Counted from the first letter of the stretch, positions 1-13,994 are shown. The stretch: DNA of 64,000 nucleotides from Whitmania pigra (GCA_021613335.1 JAJTWR010000386.1:368501-432500), one strand, 5' to 3'. Notes: a model not told the origin generated them from the letters alone. Translations and numbers: made by a program.

Positions 1-433
1 TTATCGTTATTATCAGAAACTGCTTTGAGTCGCCGACGAATGGCATCGGCGGACAAACAGCCGACGCAGATAAGGACGTCCGTTGGGGGGAAATGAAACT
101 CCGTGGAGAATCTCGAAGGACCCGGGAAGTGGTTTCATTCTCCAGGCGTTAGAGATGAGATGTGAATGAATGAATGAATGGATGGATGGATGGATGGATG
201 TATGAATGAATGAATTACTGGATTAATGGGTGAATGTGAATTTTTAAACGCATGATATTGATTGAGATTTTAATCTGGACGTGTGCAGATTATACGATCG
301 TTATCATCACAGTCCAATTTTATTATTATCATTATTGAGAATATAAATTTTGTTACCATTAAAATCAAGAAAATGATTCCCAATTGGGACATTAAATTAA
401 ACGAATGACACTAGCGAAGAAAAGAAACACCGG

Positions 434-460
434 TGACGTCATCATAATTGCTTGACGTCA
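434..460. promoter_or_regulatory. Pair of CRE palindromes
   Basis: Two perfect TGACGTCA octamers lie at 434-441 and 453-460, 19 bp apart (about two helical turns). This is the cAMP-response element bound by CREB/ATF bZIP dimers in animals. They lie just 5' of a long GAT microsatellite, and no gene can be assigned to them. Two such octamers this close are unlikely by chance, but function is inference. Confidence 0.45.
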
Positions 461-511
461 TAAATACGAAGCAATAAATGTCTTGTTTGTCGCATCATTT
501 ATTGACGAAAG

Positions 512-890
<379 letters not shown>

Positions 891-1352
891 GTTTTTTTTT
901 ACGATGGCAACGATTATGATGGTAATGATTTTCTAGCGTAGATGTTCAGGTTGTCTGATGACGGCTTCCATGTGGTGCAAAAGCAGAGTCACGATGGAAA
1001 TGACATCGTAAATATTGGCACTTTTTGGCATTTTTTTATTTTTATTTTTATTTTTATTCATTTTTCTGCACTCCTTCTTTCAATCCTACGATGGAGTTGA
1101 ACTCTGCTAGATGGCGCAAGTATCGTTCATCCGTACGTTAATAATTACACTTAAGTTAATCCAATTGCACTTGTAATTTAGTTAATAAAAATATAAGTAT
1201 TAAATACTCAATATAACTTAATTAACATTAACTTAATTTTTAATGCAACTATAATTATAATTTTCTCATCACACGCAGTTTTTTATATATTATCAATGTA
1301 ATAATAATTTTAACATTTACTTATTTTTGTCATTTTTAAACATCAGTGTCGT

Positions 1353-1492
1353 CGTCATGATCATTATCACTATCTTATCATTATCACCACCATCTTATCA
1401 TCATTATCATCATCTTACCATCATCACCACCATCTTATCATCACCATCACCAAATTATCATCATCATCATCATCATCATCATCTTCTTATTT
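1353..1492. repeat. Imperfect ATC-type microsatellite
   Basis: Degenerate run of ATC, ACC and TTATC units, ending in a purer ATC stretch at about 1456-1482. It is the same motif family as the GAT arrays, read on the other strand. The open frame over it is rich in His, Ile and Ser and is not a gene. Confidence 0.8.
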
Positions 1493-1689
1493 GTTATTTC
1501 CTTTCTTAGAATCCCTTTAAAACAACGTCTGTTCGCCAAAACGAACTCGCGCCAAATGTTTCCATGACAACCGTTGTGGTTGCTTGGTGTGGTTTATTCT
1601 GCTACTGGGTTTTGATGATATAACAAATAATTTTTTTATAAACTCTCAAAATGCATAAAAGGGTAAAAAGACGTACAATCGCCAGCCAG

Positions 1690-1765
1690 ATGTTGATGAT
1701 GAAGATGAGGAGGAGGAGGAGGAAGAAGAAGAGGATGACAAGTAGATGTCAATGGTGATAATTAT

Positions 1766-1801
<36 letters not shown>

Positions 1802-1850
1802 TAATAATAATAACAATAATAATAATAATAATAATAATAACAAAAATAAA
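1690..1850. repeat. GAGGA/GAAGA purine tract followed by (TAA)n
   Basis: A GATGAAGATGAGGAGGAGG-type purine tract at about 1693-1740 is followed by a TAA array at about 1768-1845 with AAC interruptions. The minus-strand frame gives poly-Ile, Leu and Ser and is not protein-like. Confidence 0.8.
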
Positions 1851-1971
1851 TAACAACAAAAAACGACATCATAATTCTGCACTAAATTGTTTGCCGTCAG
1901 CGATGAATATTTTTTTCCGAAAGGAATGCATAATTTATGTCTATTTTTGTTTGTCCTTGTCAGGCCCCGTT

Positions 1972-2022
1972 CAAATTGCCCCTGGGCACCCAGGGTCGCC
2001 ACGAGGGGGGTCCGGCAATTTG
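1972..2022. other. GC-rich nested inverted repeat
   Basis: CAAATTGCC (1972-1980) is mirrored by GGCAATTTG (2014-2022). Inside sits a second perfect hairpin, CCTGGG-CA-CCCAGG (1981-1994). The block is GC-rich in an AT-rich setting. It could be the end of a small DNA transposon or a structured RNA fragment. No target-site duplication was recognised. Confidence 0.4.
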
Positions 2023-2599
2023 TGTTAAGCTCCTCTGGGATTTAAAGTATTACAATCATGAAATTTATTTCGCCTTTTCATAGCCGCAAACATCCGCACC
2101 TTCTCCATTTGTTTTTCAGAAATAAAATATGAATTTAATAAATAATAAGCAGACGACATTTCGAATCTTTGGTTTGGTTTTTTGATTTGTATATTCTGTT
2201 CTTTCAAGGAGCGAGATATCTTAAAACAAAAATATTCAAACACACAGTTACAAAAATAACCAGCTTAATTTTATATTAATTATATTCATAGTCATACTTT
2301 TGTAAAAAATAAAAAAGGTCAGTCCGAATTGATATACTCCCGCTAATGGGCTGCCTGTTCCAACGACGAAATTTATAAGCCGAATACCACCGAAGTCATA
2401 ATATTAAGAATTCGTCCAAAAGTTCAAAAATAAGGTGGCAGTTCCAAAACACAAGAAATCGGATGCACTTCAGAAAAACAACATGAGATGATTTTACTTA
2501 GTCAGGATTTATGATTTGTAAGTACATTTGAAAATAGTTATGGATTTGGAGGAAGCAATGGTGACAGGAATCGAAGAAAATATGCGAGGGCCAGGCACT

Positions 2600-3125
2600 T
2601 TTTTTAGCCTGGTTCGAGAAACTTCAGGTCTTTATTTGTCGACGGACTGCAAACAATACGAGTGAATATCAGATGAACGTTCAAAAAAGTTATTGAATGA
2701 ATGAGGCAATAGATTGTTTGAATATTTACACATAAAGATTGCAATCAGAAAGTCATTTGTTTGGTAAACGTTTAAAATTGAATTTTCGTAGAAGATTGGT
2801 TTGGAAGATGACAAAGAAGGAATATTAAAGAGAATATGAAGAGAACGTTTTTGAGATGTGTGAAGGCATTTTAGTCTTGTGGTGTAATTTGAAGCCCAAA
2901 CAATGTTGCAGTATGATAAATATGGGTAGATGAAAGTGTAGTATAACATGAGGGAAACAGTTTTATCAATATTAAACCAAATCTAAGATAATATACAGTT
3001 ATGTTTTTGAAATCTTGGATAAGACGTAATTTATATGATCTGACCAAGTCACATGCTTATCCAACCACACACCCAAACATTTACATTTTGGTACATGATC
3101 AATAACAAGATTGTGTATTGTTTGT
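2600..3125 (-). mobile_element. Non-LTR retrotransposon (LINE) reverse-transcriptase relic
   Basis: On the minus strand, 3125 to about 2990 reads as a phrase typical of LINE reverse transcriptases (PKCKCLGVWLDKHVTW... SDHINYVLSKISK), then hits stops. An open piece at 2949-2632 continues with the downstream RT phrase (FIYPYLSYCNIVWASN, then QKR, LLPHSFNNFF and SDIHSY). Together these match the C-terminal thumb region of jockey/CR1-like elements. The frame is broken by several stops, and the fingers and palm are absent, so this is a dead fragment. Confidence 0.8.
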
Positions 3126-3970
3126 TATTATTTATTAATGAAATAAGTATTAAATTAAGTAATTAAATATTTTGTTTATCATTATGTTAATGAGCAATTT
3201 AATCAATTATTTTATTAAATTTGTTTAATTTATGAACTTTTAAATTTTCATACTTAGTAGTTTTATTAATTACTATTATTATTATTATTTATTGGGGCGA
3301 GGATATTTATTAAAATAATCAATAAAGATTAAAATAATTAACTGTATTTCTTTGTAATTTTTTACACTTTGAAGAAAAGCGATGGCATGAATGAACGGAT
3401 GAATGAATGAATGAATGGACGGACGGATGGATGGGTGGATGAATTAATGCATGGATGGACAAATGAATGAATGATTGGATGAATCCAGTTAAGAGCCATT
3501 AAATGGAACATAAGGAAGGAAGGATAAGAGTCATTTTGCAAAGATTATTTTTCTCAACAGAATGGAAACGGAAATGAATGCAAAATAATCGATGGTGATA
3601 AAAAGAGAAAATGAAAGCAGAGAATGTTTGTGCAATCTACAGACATCAGGAGACATTTTAGATGCAACAACAACAACAACAACAACAGCATCTGCATTAT
3701 TATTTTAATTACGATTGGCAACAGTAATAATAATGCAACTGCAACATTAATTAATTTTAATTACCGATGGCCTAGTAGTAAATCAATAATTACAAACCGT
3801 AACATTAATTTTAATTACAGGCGACAATAGTAATGCGACAACTGCAGACAACAACATTAATTTTAACAACAACGTCTGACAACTACATCAATCGCAAACG
3901 ACATTGTGGCTTATGTTCTCTTTTCAAAAGAAACTTTGCTGTAAAAAGTGAGAATTGTGGCGTTCTGTGT
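3126..3970. other. AT-rich interval with GAATG and CAA runs
   Basis: No gene seen. It holds a degenerate (GAATG/GATG)n stretch near 3388-3480, a short CAA run near 3665-3690, and several TTAATTTTAA pieces at 3745-3870 that look like decayed tandem copies. Confidence 0.5.
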
Positions 3971-3975
3971 TTTGA

Positions 3976-4378
<403 letters not shown>

Positions 4379-4379
4379 A

Positions 4380-5725
4380 CGACGATAGCTATAACGATGA
4401 CTTTGTCACGTCGACGATGACCATGATGATGATGAAGAATACTACTTCACATTTATTTAGACAGAATATTTAAGAAAATAATTTGAGGTGTCAAATAAAT
4501 TTCTATGAAATACAAAATAATCACACAAAACTCCCTGTCAGACGTTAATGAGACGTTAATGTTGAACGATGATGTCACTGCAAAACTCGCACTTGATTGG
4601 CTGGTAGAAGATGAAAAAAAAAATCAGCCCTTTCGAGGGAGTACATGGATGAGTTTCGGACGAATTTTGACCTTTGACTCAGAGATCATTGATCAGGTCA
4701 TGATCAGTCGTTTTTTTTTTTAAATCCATGAATCCGGATCATCCGCAAGCATTGTTGTGATGTTGTGATGTTGTGATGTTGGATACCATGTTAATCTATT
4801 GGAAGGCTAAGGTATATGTAAATATTTGATGCATGGAATGTCAATAAAGGGCTGCGATGATGATGACGACGACGATGTCGGATTTGATGGTGATGATGAT
4901 GGTTTTATTTTATTACATTTATGAAGGTAATTGATTACGAAGACGAAGACGTTGACTAACAACATTCCTCAATGCCATTAAATTCTATTTAATATGAGAA
5001 ATATAATTGACACACCATTGTAACATTCAAGTAACGTTAACAAGATGACGAAACTCCATTAAACAGTATTTGAAATACTCATATTTCAGGAAGGAATTGC
5101 AACGATACTATAAATGCCGAAATAAACTCGAATAAAGAGAAATTGCAGGCGAGTAAAATTTCCTTTTCCCCGGGATTAAGACCTGAAAGCGAGCAGACGA
5201 GAACGCCCTAAAAGAATTATATTATTTTATGCGTCTGCCATTTACCGCCATTATCACTCAAGCACTTCGTGACTACTTGGGTGCTCTTAGAATAATTCTT
5301 TCGACTTAGAAATTAAGTGCGAACGTGTTTTAAGTTTAATTAAATTTTACTTAACTAGATTTAACTAACCAATGCGGTTTGAGTGGTATTTTAATATTAT
5401 ATAGTTTATATTAAAAATAATATAATATAATATTATATTGTAATTATATAATTATAAAATACAATAATAACAAGCCTAAAAAATACTAAAGTAAATTAAT
5501 TAAATGCTATTTAGTTATTGATTAATTAATTAATTAATAATTATCGTAGTGATTTAAAAAAAAATAACTCTCTAAATAAAATGCAGAATTTATATCTTCA
5601 GAGAAATAATATTTTTACATAACAATCACATAATTTCTGAAATTGGAAAACAATTAAATTATAATATTAATGTTATATATCTTATCAATCTAAATATTTT
5701 TCGTAAATAATTTTTAAACCATAAT
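4380..5725. other. AT-rich gap, no gene seen
   Basis: No coding pattern or RNA gene was recognised. A TTGTGATG triplication (about 4752-4780), a short GATGATGAC run (4856-4905) and palindromic TAAT tracts (5395-5540) are the only structures seen. Confidence 0.5.
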
Positions 5726-5727
5726 TT

Positions 5728-5735
5728 GTAATAAT

Positions 5736-5797
<62 letters not shown>

Positions 5798-5832
5798 TAA
5801 TAATAATAAAAAAAAATAATAATAAAAATAAG
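5728..5832. repeat. (TAA)n microsatellite
   Basis: TAA array of about 100 bp with AAA and ATA slips. The minus-strand poly-Tyr/Ile frames across it are repeat artefacts. Confidence 0.9.
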
Positions 5833-6163
5833 AATCCAAATGATATTCATGAATACATTTGTAAACGCTATAAATTACAATAGTAACAGAATGCCTGAAG
5901 AGAAATAATATTCGTAAATAGTATTTTAGACGCAATCGTCCTCGGCAAAAAAAAAAAATAATAATAATAAAAAATTACAAAGCATAAAAACAAAGAATAA
6001 AAAAATAAAAAGCATAAAAACAAAGAATTAAAAAAGATGACAGTATTTTCATCCCGTTGAGAGCATGGATATGCAAAAGTGGTTTTGTTTGGCGAATCAA
6101 TACGTGTCCAAAGTAGTCATCGGGTTTCAATTTTTCGATTTAAAAGTGAAAGAAAAGATAATA

Positions 6164-6492
6164 AAAATAATTTACGTTAAAAAATAAATTACGTTAAAAA
6201 ATAATTTACGGTAAAAAATAATTTACGGTAAAAAATAATTTACGGTAAAAAATAATTTACGTTAAAAAATAATTTACGGTAAAAAATAATTTACGGTAAA
6301 AAATAATTTACGGTAAAAAATAATTTACGTTAAAAAATAATTTACGCTAAAAAAATAATTTACCTTAAAAAATAATTTACGTTAAAAAATAATTTACGTT
6401 AAAAAATAATTTACGCTAAAAAAATAATTTACCTTAAAAAATAATTTACGCTGAAAAAATGATTTACGTCAAAAAATAATTTACGTTTATCA
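6164..6492. repeat. 17-bp minisatellite, about 19 copies
   Basis: Tandem units with consensus TTTACGGTAAAAAATAA. Position 6 alternates among G, T and C (GGT, GTT, GCT, CTT), and a few units have one extra A. The variants recur in blocks (GGT x3, GTT, GGT x3, then GTT/GCT/CTT), showing multi-unit duplication. TTTAC and GTAAA within each unit are complementary, so single-stranded units could form small hairpins. Confidence 0.9.
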
Positions 6493-6789
6493 AGGATTAC
6501 AAAAAAAATAAATAAATAAAATTAATGTGTCTTGAAAATATAATTCTATCAGCTACTGTTAACTTGGCTTTGTAAAACTTTGTAAATGAATTTTCTGGTG
6601 AATTATCCAATCATCTCAATTTGAGGTTATTCTTTGATTTTAAATATTGAGAATTTAGTAAAGAATCTTAAAAGACTTTCACATTTTAAATTTTTATCTT
6701 TAGGTTGTTTGAAGGAAAAGATTTGTTTGTGTCTGCTTTTCTACTTTAAATGGGTTCTGTAAATAACTTGTCTGTTTTTAGAGTTGTAA

Positions 6790-6828
<39 letters not shown>

Positions 6829-6895
6829 TATTATTATTATTATTATTATTATTAGTATTATTCTTATTAGTATTATATTATTATTATTATTATTA

Positions 6896-6984
<89 letters not shown>

Positions 6985-7000
6985 TATTATTATTATTAAA
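6790..7000. repeat. (TTA)n microsatellite
   Basis: About 210 bp of TTA triplets with scattered AGT and CTT variants and three frame slips. The poly-Leu frame is a repeat artefact. Confidence 0.95.
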
Positions 7001-7086
7001 TTATGATTACAAATTATAATATCGGAGTGCACAGGATTGATGGAAATCGAAGAAGTAGAAGCGCTTGAATTAACATTGCAAGAGTT

Positions 7087-7205
7087 TCAATCACACGATT
7101 GTTGTTGTTATTGTTGTTGTTGCTGCATGTGTTGTTGAAAGTGTTGTTGTTGTTGAAAGTGTTGTTGTTGTTGTTGTTGTTTCACTTGTTGTTGAAAGTG
7201 TTGCT
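7087..7205. repeat. (GTT)n with GTTGAAAGTG spacers
   Basis: GTT triplets interrupted at least four times by TGTTGAAAGTGTTG, forming a loose higher-order repeat. No coding role is seen. Confidence 0.8.
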
Positions 7206-7777
7206 TCTTCAAATTCATCGTTAAATTTTAAACTTTCTGATATCTTTTTATTTCACGGTAACCTTTCTGAAAATTCAATTCAAACAAGAATTTATTTTTT
7301 TAAACTATTGAATTCTATCGATCAAGTTCTTTTCTGGTTGATGATGGTAAAGACGACGACGACGACGACGATGGTGGTGGTGGTAATGATACGATACGTA
7401 TCTTCAATTTTAGCTAAACTAAATTAACAATTCCTCTAAAAGGAATAAATTATTAAGCCTAAATTATTAATTCATTAATTTAAAAAGTCGAAATAGAAAT
7501 AAATAAATAAATAAATAAATGCAGGCACGAAATGTTGACTCGCATTGAAAATATCAAACATCGGCGGGAAATAACTGCAGCCCGACAACCTCAAGTCGTA
7601 CATAGTTCAGTGGAAGCAGTAAAAATTCATCCCAGAAGCATCGCATGTTCCTCTCCAGTTACACACGCCATTGCCTTTGTTGTCGACAATTCTTTTTTTT
7701 TTTATTGGAATTTCCAGAAGTCGCTTTCGTCTCTTTCGTCAGTCGCTTCAGGGATGTGCGCGAAGGGTAATTTTTAA

Positions 7778-8010
<233 letters not shown>

Positions 8011-8679
8011 TATTTATATATTTATTTATACTCGAACAGTTATAAATAGTTTTTTTAAGATTATTTACTAATTTTACCTTTACTATTTTTAATAAAATAG
8101 TTATTATTTACAATTGGTCCGTAACGTTGAAGATACTTATTGCTAGTGATATTGTTGGGACCTGATTACCATAATTTATTAAAATTTATTCATCTCCAAT
8201 TCTTCCATATCGTGAACATCGATCGATCGACGCTTTAAAGAGGTTTTAATGAACTTTCGTTTCTTAGAAATTGTTTCGTTTTAAATAAATATTATATCAA
8301 ATGATAATAAAATGATTTATTATTAGTAATAGTAAATAATATAACGACGAAATAATCTATTGTTATGATAAAATAAAATATTAACCATGAAATAGAAATA
8401 TCGCACTGAAACAATTTACTTTTGAGAAAAGAACTTATTATTCGATTTTTGTTTTCAATTTATTTGCTTTTTATTTATGCTCTATTTATTTATTTAATAA
8501 ATTTAATAATTCATTAATGAATTCATTACATTTTTCTTGTCAGTTATTATTTATTTTGTTAATAATTTTAACTTATACTCGTATTTTCTGAGATTATTTG
8601 CGATTGATTATTCGAATATCAGTTCCGCCTCGATGGATGGTTCCATCCATTGATTCCAGTGGTGGTTCTTTGGATCATC
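8011..8679. other. AT-rich gap, no gene seen
   Basis: No coding phrase, tRNA-like fold or known repeat was recognised. It contains a TCGATCGATCGA alternating palindrome near 8220. Confidence 0.45.
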
Positions 8680-9112
<433 letters not shown>

Positions 9113-10157
9113 ATCGTCGTCGTCTTCATCCCTATTGTTCTCCTGACAGGCATAATCATCAGCAATCGAAATGGAAATCGCAATTATTATTTATGTTTGT
9201 TATTATTTAATATTATTCAGACTCGTCAGTCATAATCAGAGAGAAATTTCTAGCCGTCTTTCCTCTGGAAATTCCTGAATTTATTTTTAATTTCTCGATT
9301 TATAATTTCGTTGTCACGAATTATTATATAATGTGTTTTAATAAAAAAATATTATGTCATCGCTGTCATATTTTAAAATATTATAGTTTTATGGTTATTT
9401 TTTAATAAATTACAAATATATTTCTAATGAATGTTATATAATAGTAAATTTGTAATATGTATTTATTTATTATATAATACTATAATAATACAATATATAT
9501 TATTTATATAATATTATAATGTAATAATATCCAAAAAACAGCAAAATAAGACAACTTCATGGTCAAAAATCATTTTATTTGCTCAACCAATGTCAAAATA
9601 AATTGCATGAAATTAACCATCAAACATTCCTTTTAAAATCGCAGTGTCCAGATTTTTAATTTTAAAATTTTTGTTATAATATAATAATATTTAATAATTT
9701 TTAATTTTATATATAATAATATTTAATAATTTTTAATATTATATAATTTTTATTATTGTTATTATTATTATTGGTGTAAGGTTAAAAATTGGTGTATTAT
9801 TATTATTATTATTGGTGTAAGGTTAAAAATTTTAAATTTATCTATAAAAATACGATTAAAACAATTTATTAACTAAGAATATTTAAGCCCTCGTGACGTC
9901 ATCAATCTTCGTTTGAAACGAATCCACGATTAATTTCCAATTAATTATTTAAGCATTCCTCATTAATTTCCAAAACGCCTTTACAAAAAAAAAGCCTCTA
10001 TTTATATTAATTATTACGATGTATCGCAAGATCAGCTCATAATTCACTCGAAATTCACCAAAAAATCCATCTATAATTCACCTTCCAATTCACCGGTGAT
10101 CCAAAGCACTGGCCGCTCATAACTCAGCATTGCTCAAAGATGCCTTGACACGTACGC
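9113..10157. other. AT-rich gap with a lone CRE
   Basis: No gene seen. TATAAT-like direct repeats occur at 9660-9840 (ATTATTATTGGTGTAAGGTTAAAAATT is present twice, at about 9765-9793 and 9805-9830). A single TGACGTCA lies at 9894-9901. Confidence 0.45.
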
Positions 10158-10275
10158 CCTGCGTGAGTTACTATCATCATCAACAACATCATCAACAACA
10201 TCATCAACAACATCATCATCATCATCATCAACATCATCAACAACATCATCATCAACATCATCATCATCATCATCA

Positions 10276-10310
<35 letters not shown>

Positions 10311-10336
10311 ACATCAACATCAACAACAACAACAAC
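10158..10336. repeat. (CATCAA/CATCAT)n compound microsatellite
   Basis: Hexamer CATCAA and triplet CAT units alternate in blocks, ending in CAACAACAA. It lies immediately 5' of the triple X-box block. Confidence 0.9.
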
Positions 10337-10366
10337 CTGAAGCTTTACGAACTTCTAAGAACACTC

Positions 10367-10445
10367 GTTGCCTGGCAACTGGATTGCTTCTGGTCATTCG
10401 TTGCCTAGCAACCGGATTGAGTCCAAGCGTTCGTTGCCTAGCGAC
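10367..10445. promoter_or_regulatory. Three RFX-type X-box palindromes at exact 33-bp spacing
   Basis: GTTGCCTGGCAAC (10367-10379), GTTGCCTAGCAAC (10400-10412) and GTTGCCTAGCGAC (10433-10445) are near-perfect inverted repeats of GTTGC. They match the symmetric X-box recognised by RFX winged-helix factors, which drive ciliary and other genes in animals. Each is followed by a related GGATTG or CGG spacer, so this is a 33-bp unit tripled. No exon of a target gene is recognised nearby. RFX binding is inference from the motif. Confidence 0.55.
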
Positions 10446-10978
10446 GGCATCACGTGAGCAAGTGCGTGTCTACGGCAGCTAATTGGGTTGTCGAGTTATT
10501 GCTGGTTTGTAAATAAGAATGAAGATTAAGTTAAGCAAATTGAATTAAACTATTGACGGATGATTGGGTGATCAGGTTCTGAGTCATGCATACTTGTGCA
10601 TTATGCATTGCATTAAGCTCTCAAGTACCCGTGGTTTATTATTAGCTTTTTAAGTAATTATTCAAATTTAAAATGAATAATTTGAGGAAATTGGTGAACG
10701 AATTTTGCTTCGAAATGACAGAATTAATAAAATGCATGCAGTTGTGAATGTGATGATAAGTAAATGTAATTGTTGAATTAAATGCAATGCTTCAATTGAA
10801 TGTAGTAATTAATTAAAATTGGTCATTGAATTACATTTACTTGTTGAAATGAGTTTAATTATTGAATTAAACTTGATTAATGACAAAAACTTTTAAAAAA
10901 TGTCCTTCGTCAAATCACAAGGCCAGAGAATGGTTGTATAGAAGAAGGACAATTACCTACGAATTTATGTTAATAAAT
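10446..10978. other. AT-rich gap, no gene seen
   Basis: No coding signal recognised. Several diffuse AATTGAATTAAA and TTGAATGTAG pieces near 10740-10880 look like decayed tandem copies. Confidence 0.45.
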
Positions 10979-11024
10979 GCAATTCAATCAAATTCAATCA
11001 AATTCAATCAAATTCAATCAGATT
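10979..11024. repeat. 10-bp tandem repeat AATTCAATCA
   Basis: Four to five perfect copies of a 10-mer, with the last unit diverging (AATTCAATCAGATTG). Confidence 0.85.
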
Positions 11025-13990
11025 GAAATGCAAATTAAAAACAAAACCACGCTTGCATCTGAAGCCACGATCACCAACGGGCCGTTAATGCATCGAATTG
11101 ATGCATCGATGTGAATTCCATTGAATGAGAAATGACAGAATGAATCATGTCGGTGGACGAATGAAAGCCAAGGATTTTTTCCAAAAGCTCCATTAAGGAG
11201 TCTAATACAGGAATGATGGGCGACCATACAACGGTGATTAGCGGTGATATGACCACGAGAGGCACTTTTTTTTAGTCCGAGAGGAGCAATTTTCATTGCA
11301 GGCCTAATTTTTTTGTTTGTCCGAGGAAGATTACTACGCCACTCGATTCTTCAGTAACAATGTCATGTATTTTCCTTTTTATTTCTCTATTGTTTACTCG
11401 TGTTGTATTGGGTATTCATGATAATTTTTAAATTTTTATCATTAACATTCTTTTCGGAATACTATACTAAAAACGTGAAAAATAAACATTTTTCTAAAAC
11501 CCATTTGGAAAAGACAATTTTTTAGTTTTTTTTTTCGAAATAACGACAAAAATTCACGCACACACACGACAACACGTACAAACAAACTCACGCACACATA
11601 TACACAAACACGTGCGTGCCTCGTCACAAAGAAAACCATTTAGTAAAAAGTTGAAAATATATCCAAGATTTATTATTCGGACCTGAAGCACAACTCCCCA
11701 CGGACCACCATGGGACGTTGAGTTGAGAGGGAAGGAGGGGAACATTTGCTGGGAAATATCTTAAAACGCAGTGCACATATTTCCTACTGAAGAAAGACAA
11801 AATGGCAACCATTGTTCAAGAGTGCACCAACAACCGAATGCCTCAAGGTTCAACTCCCAGCTTAGTACATTTCGTACTGTTTCGAAGAGGCGGAATAAAA
11901 AAGCTAAACTGTCGAAGGATTAAATATTAAAACTATTATTTTACTTGTATTATTATTTTTTATTTTATATATTTCTTAAATTAAATTTTAAACGTTGAAA
12001 AATTCCTCATTGTCATGCTCCACTGATAGATGGATCTCATTAATTATGACATAGCGGCCTACTTTTGCCTGTGACGTCGCACAAAAACCAGGTCACGATC
12101 TCATCAATATTCAAATGACACGTGACGGAAATAAATTAATGGCCATAATTGAATAAGTCGGCTAATCCTCTCGGTTTGAACCCAATGACCCGTATGAACC
12201 TAAATGAACCCGTACGTGAACTTGCGCTGTACAAGGGCAAGCATGTCGAAGGCCCCTTTGCTGTGTTTCAACTTGGAATGACGGTGGAATGTCGAATTTG
12301 ACTGAGGAAATTGAGAGAACCAATCAACTTATTCTTGTCACATTCTCGTGACTCGACACTCGGAAAGATGCCCGAAACGTCGGAAAACCATTGATCTGAG
12401 GACTCGACGACGAAGGAGAAATGCGAGTGAAAGACTGACCTTAGGAGCGATTTTTATCGAGTGTTAGTATTATTTTTGTTGGCATTTTTTCCTGGCTTTG
12501 GTTCAGTGGAAGATACAAATGGGCTTTAAGAAAAAGATCCGATCGTGGGAATAGAATTTAAGGAATTACACTTGGAATTGTGTTTTTGAGTTTTTTTTTT
12601 TACTTGGATGTTTTATTTTATTTCTTCACGTAGCAGACGTCAGTGCATACCATGGAATGAAATTTTCCCTACTGTCATCGTCATCATTGTCGTCGTCGTA
12701 GTCATTATCATCATCCTCATCGTCGTTGTCATCATCATCATCCTCATCCTCGTTATCATCATCATCATCGGTATCGCATCACGACTCGTTTCATTTGAAG
12801 TAAAATTTCCAAGAAGGACCTAAATTTTTACTCGATTAATATTCTTTATTTTGAAGGAATTTTACGAAATCCTTTCGTCGCATTAAATCCTCAATTAATC
12901 TTCCAGGAAGATGGTTTTACGACGAAGATTCAGATCGTTGTGTTCCTTCCAAAAGTTTAATTAACGCTTTTGAAGCACAATTTTATTTTAAAAGAATGTG
13001 AAAATTGGAATTGTATTTAACAATTAAGTAATAAATCTTAATTTAACTTAAATTAATGATTAATAATTCTAGATTAATTATTACTAATATTAGATTAATT
13101 ATTTAAGCTTAAAATAATTATGCCAAGTAAGACTTTAATAACAAAATTAAGTTAAACTCTCATTTTATACCGTAAACGCTGCTAAATACTTCTCAAAGAT
13201 ATTTTCACAATAAAATAATAAAATTGATTATTTTATTTGAAAAGATAATTAAATCATAAATTTTATTCTAAAATATATCATATTAATATATTCACCACAG
13301 AAGGCATGGCTGGACAAATGGATAATTATTTGTCTAAATTATTTTAAAAACCACATGAAATGACTTATTTATTAAAATTTGTTGTTCTTTAATATAATTT
13401 CATTTCCAATTTTAAACAATTTCAAGATATAATTAAAAATAAATAAAATACAGAATAAATAAATTAATAAAAATAAATAAATATAAATAAATAAATAAAA
13501 TCAACAAGTAATGGACGACATAATTAACAACGCAAAAATGACCTAAGCTTCAACGAATTGCGCGCTTACAATGTCACAACAGCACACGGCCTCAAAATCA
13601 CACGCGGTATTTTCCAAGTTAGACAACCAATTTGAACTCAAGTCATCTACAATTCATCTTGATAAAAAAAAAAGGCCTAAAACATCGAAATTCAATCAAA
13701 TCTTGCACCAGAATCTCGAGTTTATAAAATAAACTATTTTTCGTGGATTTTAAATTATTTAATTTTAAATGCAATAAAATCCTCAGACTTACATCCCAAA
13801 AAAAATTTGGCGATTGTGCCGTGGAAAATGAAGAAACGACTGTCCGTGTGACGTTGATGTGAAATCGGCGCCACATAAATTGCACCGGATTTACGAGGCT
13901 CTTGTGAGGAATACATAGTTCTCGAACTGAGACAATCCGCTATTCATGTCATTCCGAGTTCTATGACGTATGTACCCGCCTAATTTTGAA
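11025..13990. other. Gap with short microsatellites, no gene seen
   Basis: No exon can be supported. Features seen are a CA-rich run near 11555-11610, a (CATCGTC/ATCATC) run at 12675-12775, and (AATA)n tracts near 13440-13500. Apparent ORFs at 11018-11296 and 11442-11812 have no recognisable family and overlap the CA run. Confidence 0.4.
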
Positions 13991-13994
13991 GGAG

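Noticed and set aside
6164..6492. Regularly spaced repeats resembling a CRISPR array
   Set aside because: The units are contiguous 17-mers without unique spacers, in an animal genome.
7532..7777. 81-codon open frame (MLTRIENIKHRREITAARQ...)
   Set aside because: More balanced composition than the flanks, but no family, no clear splice partners, and the end runs into a T tract. Kept out for lack of support.
11018..11812. Overlapping minus-strand frames of 60-92 codons
   Set aside because: No recognisable protein phrase, and part of them is a CA-rich run.
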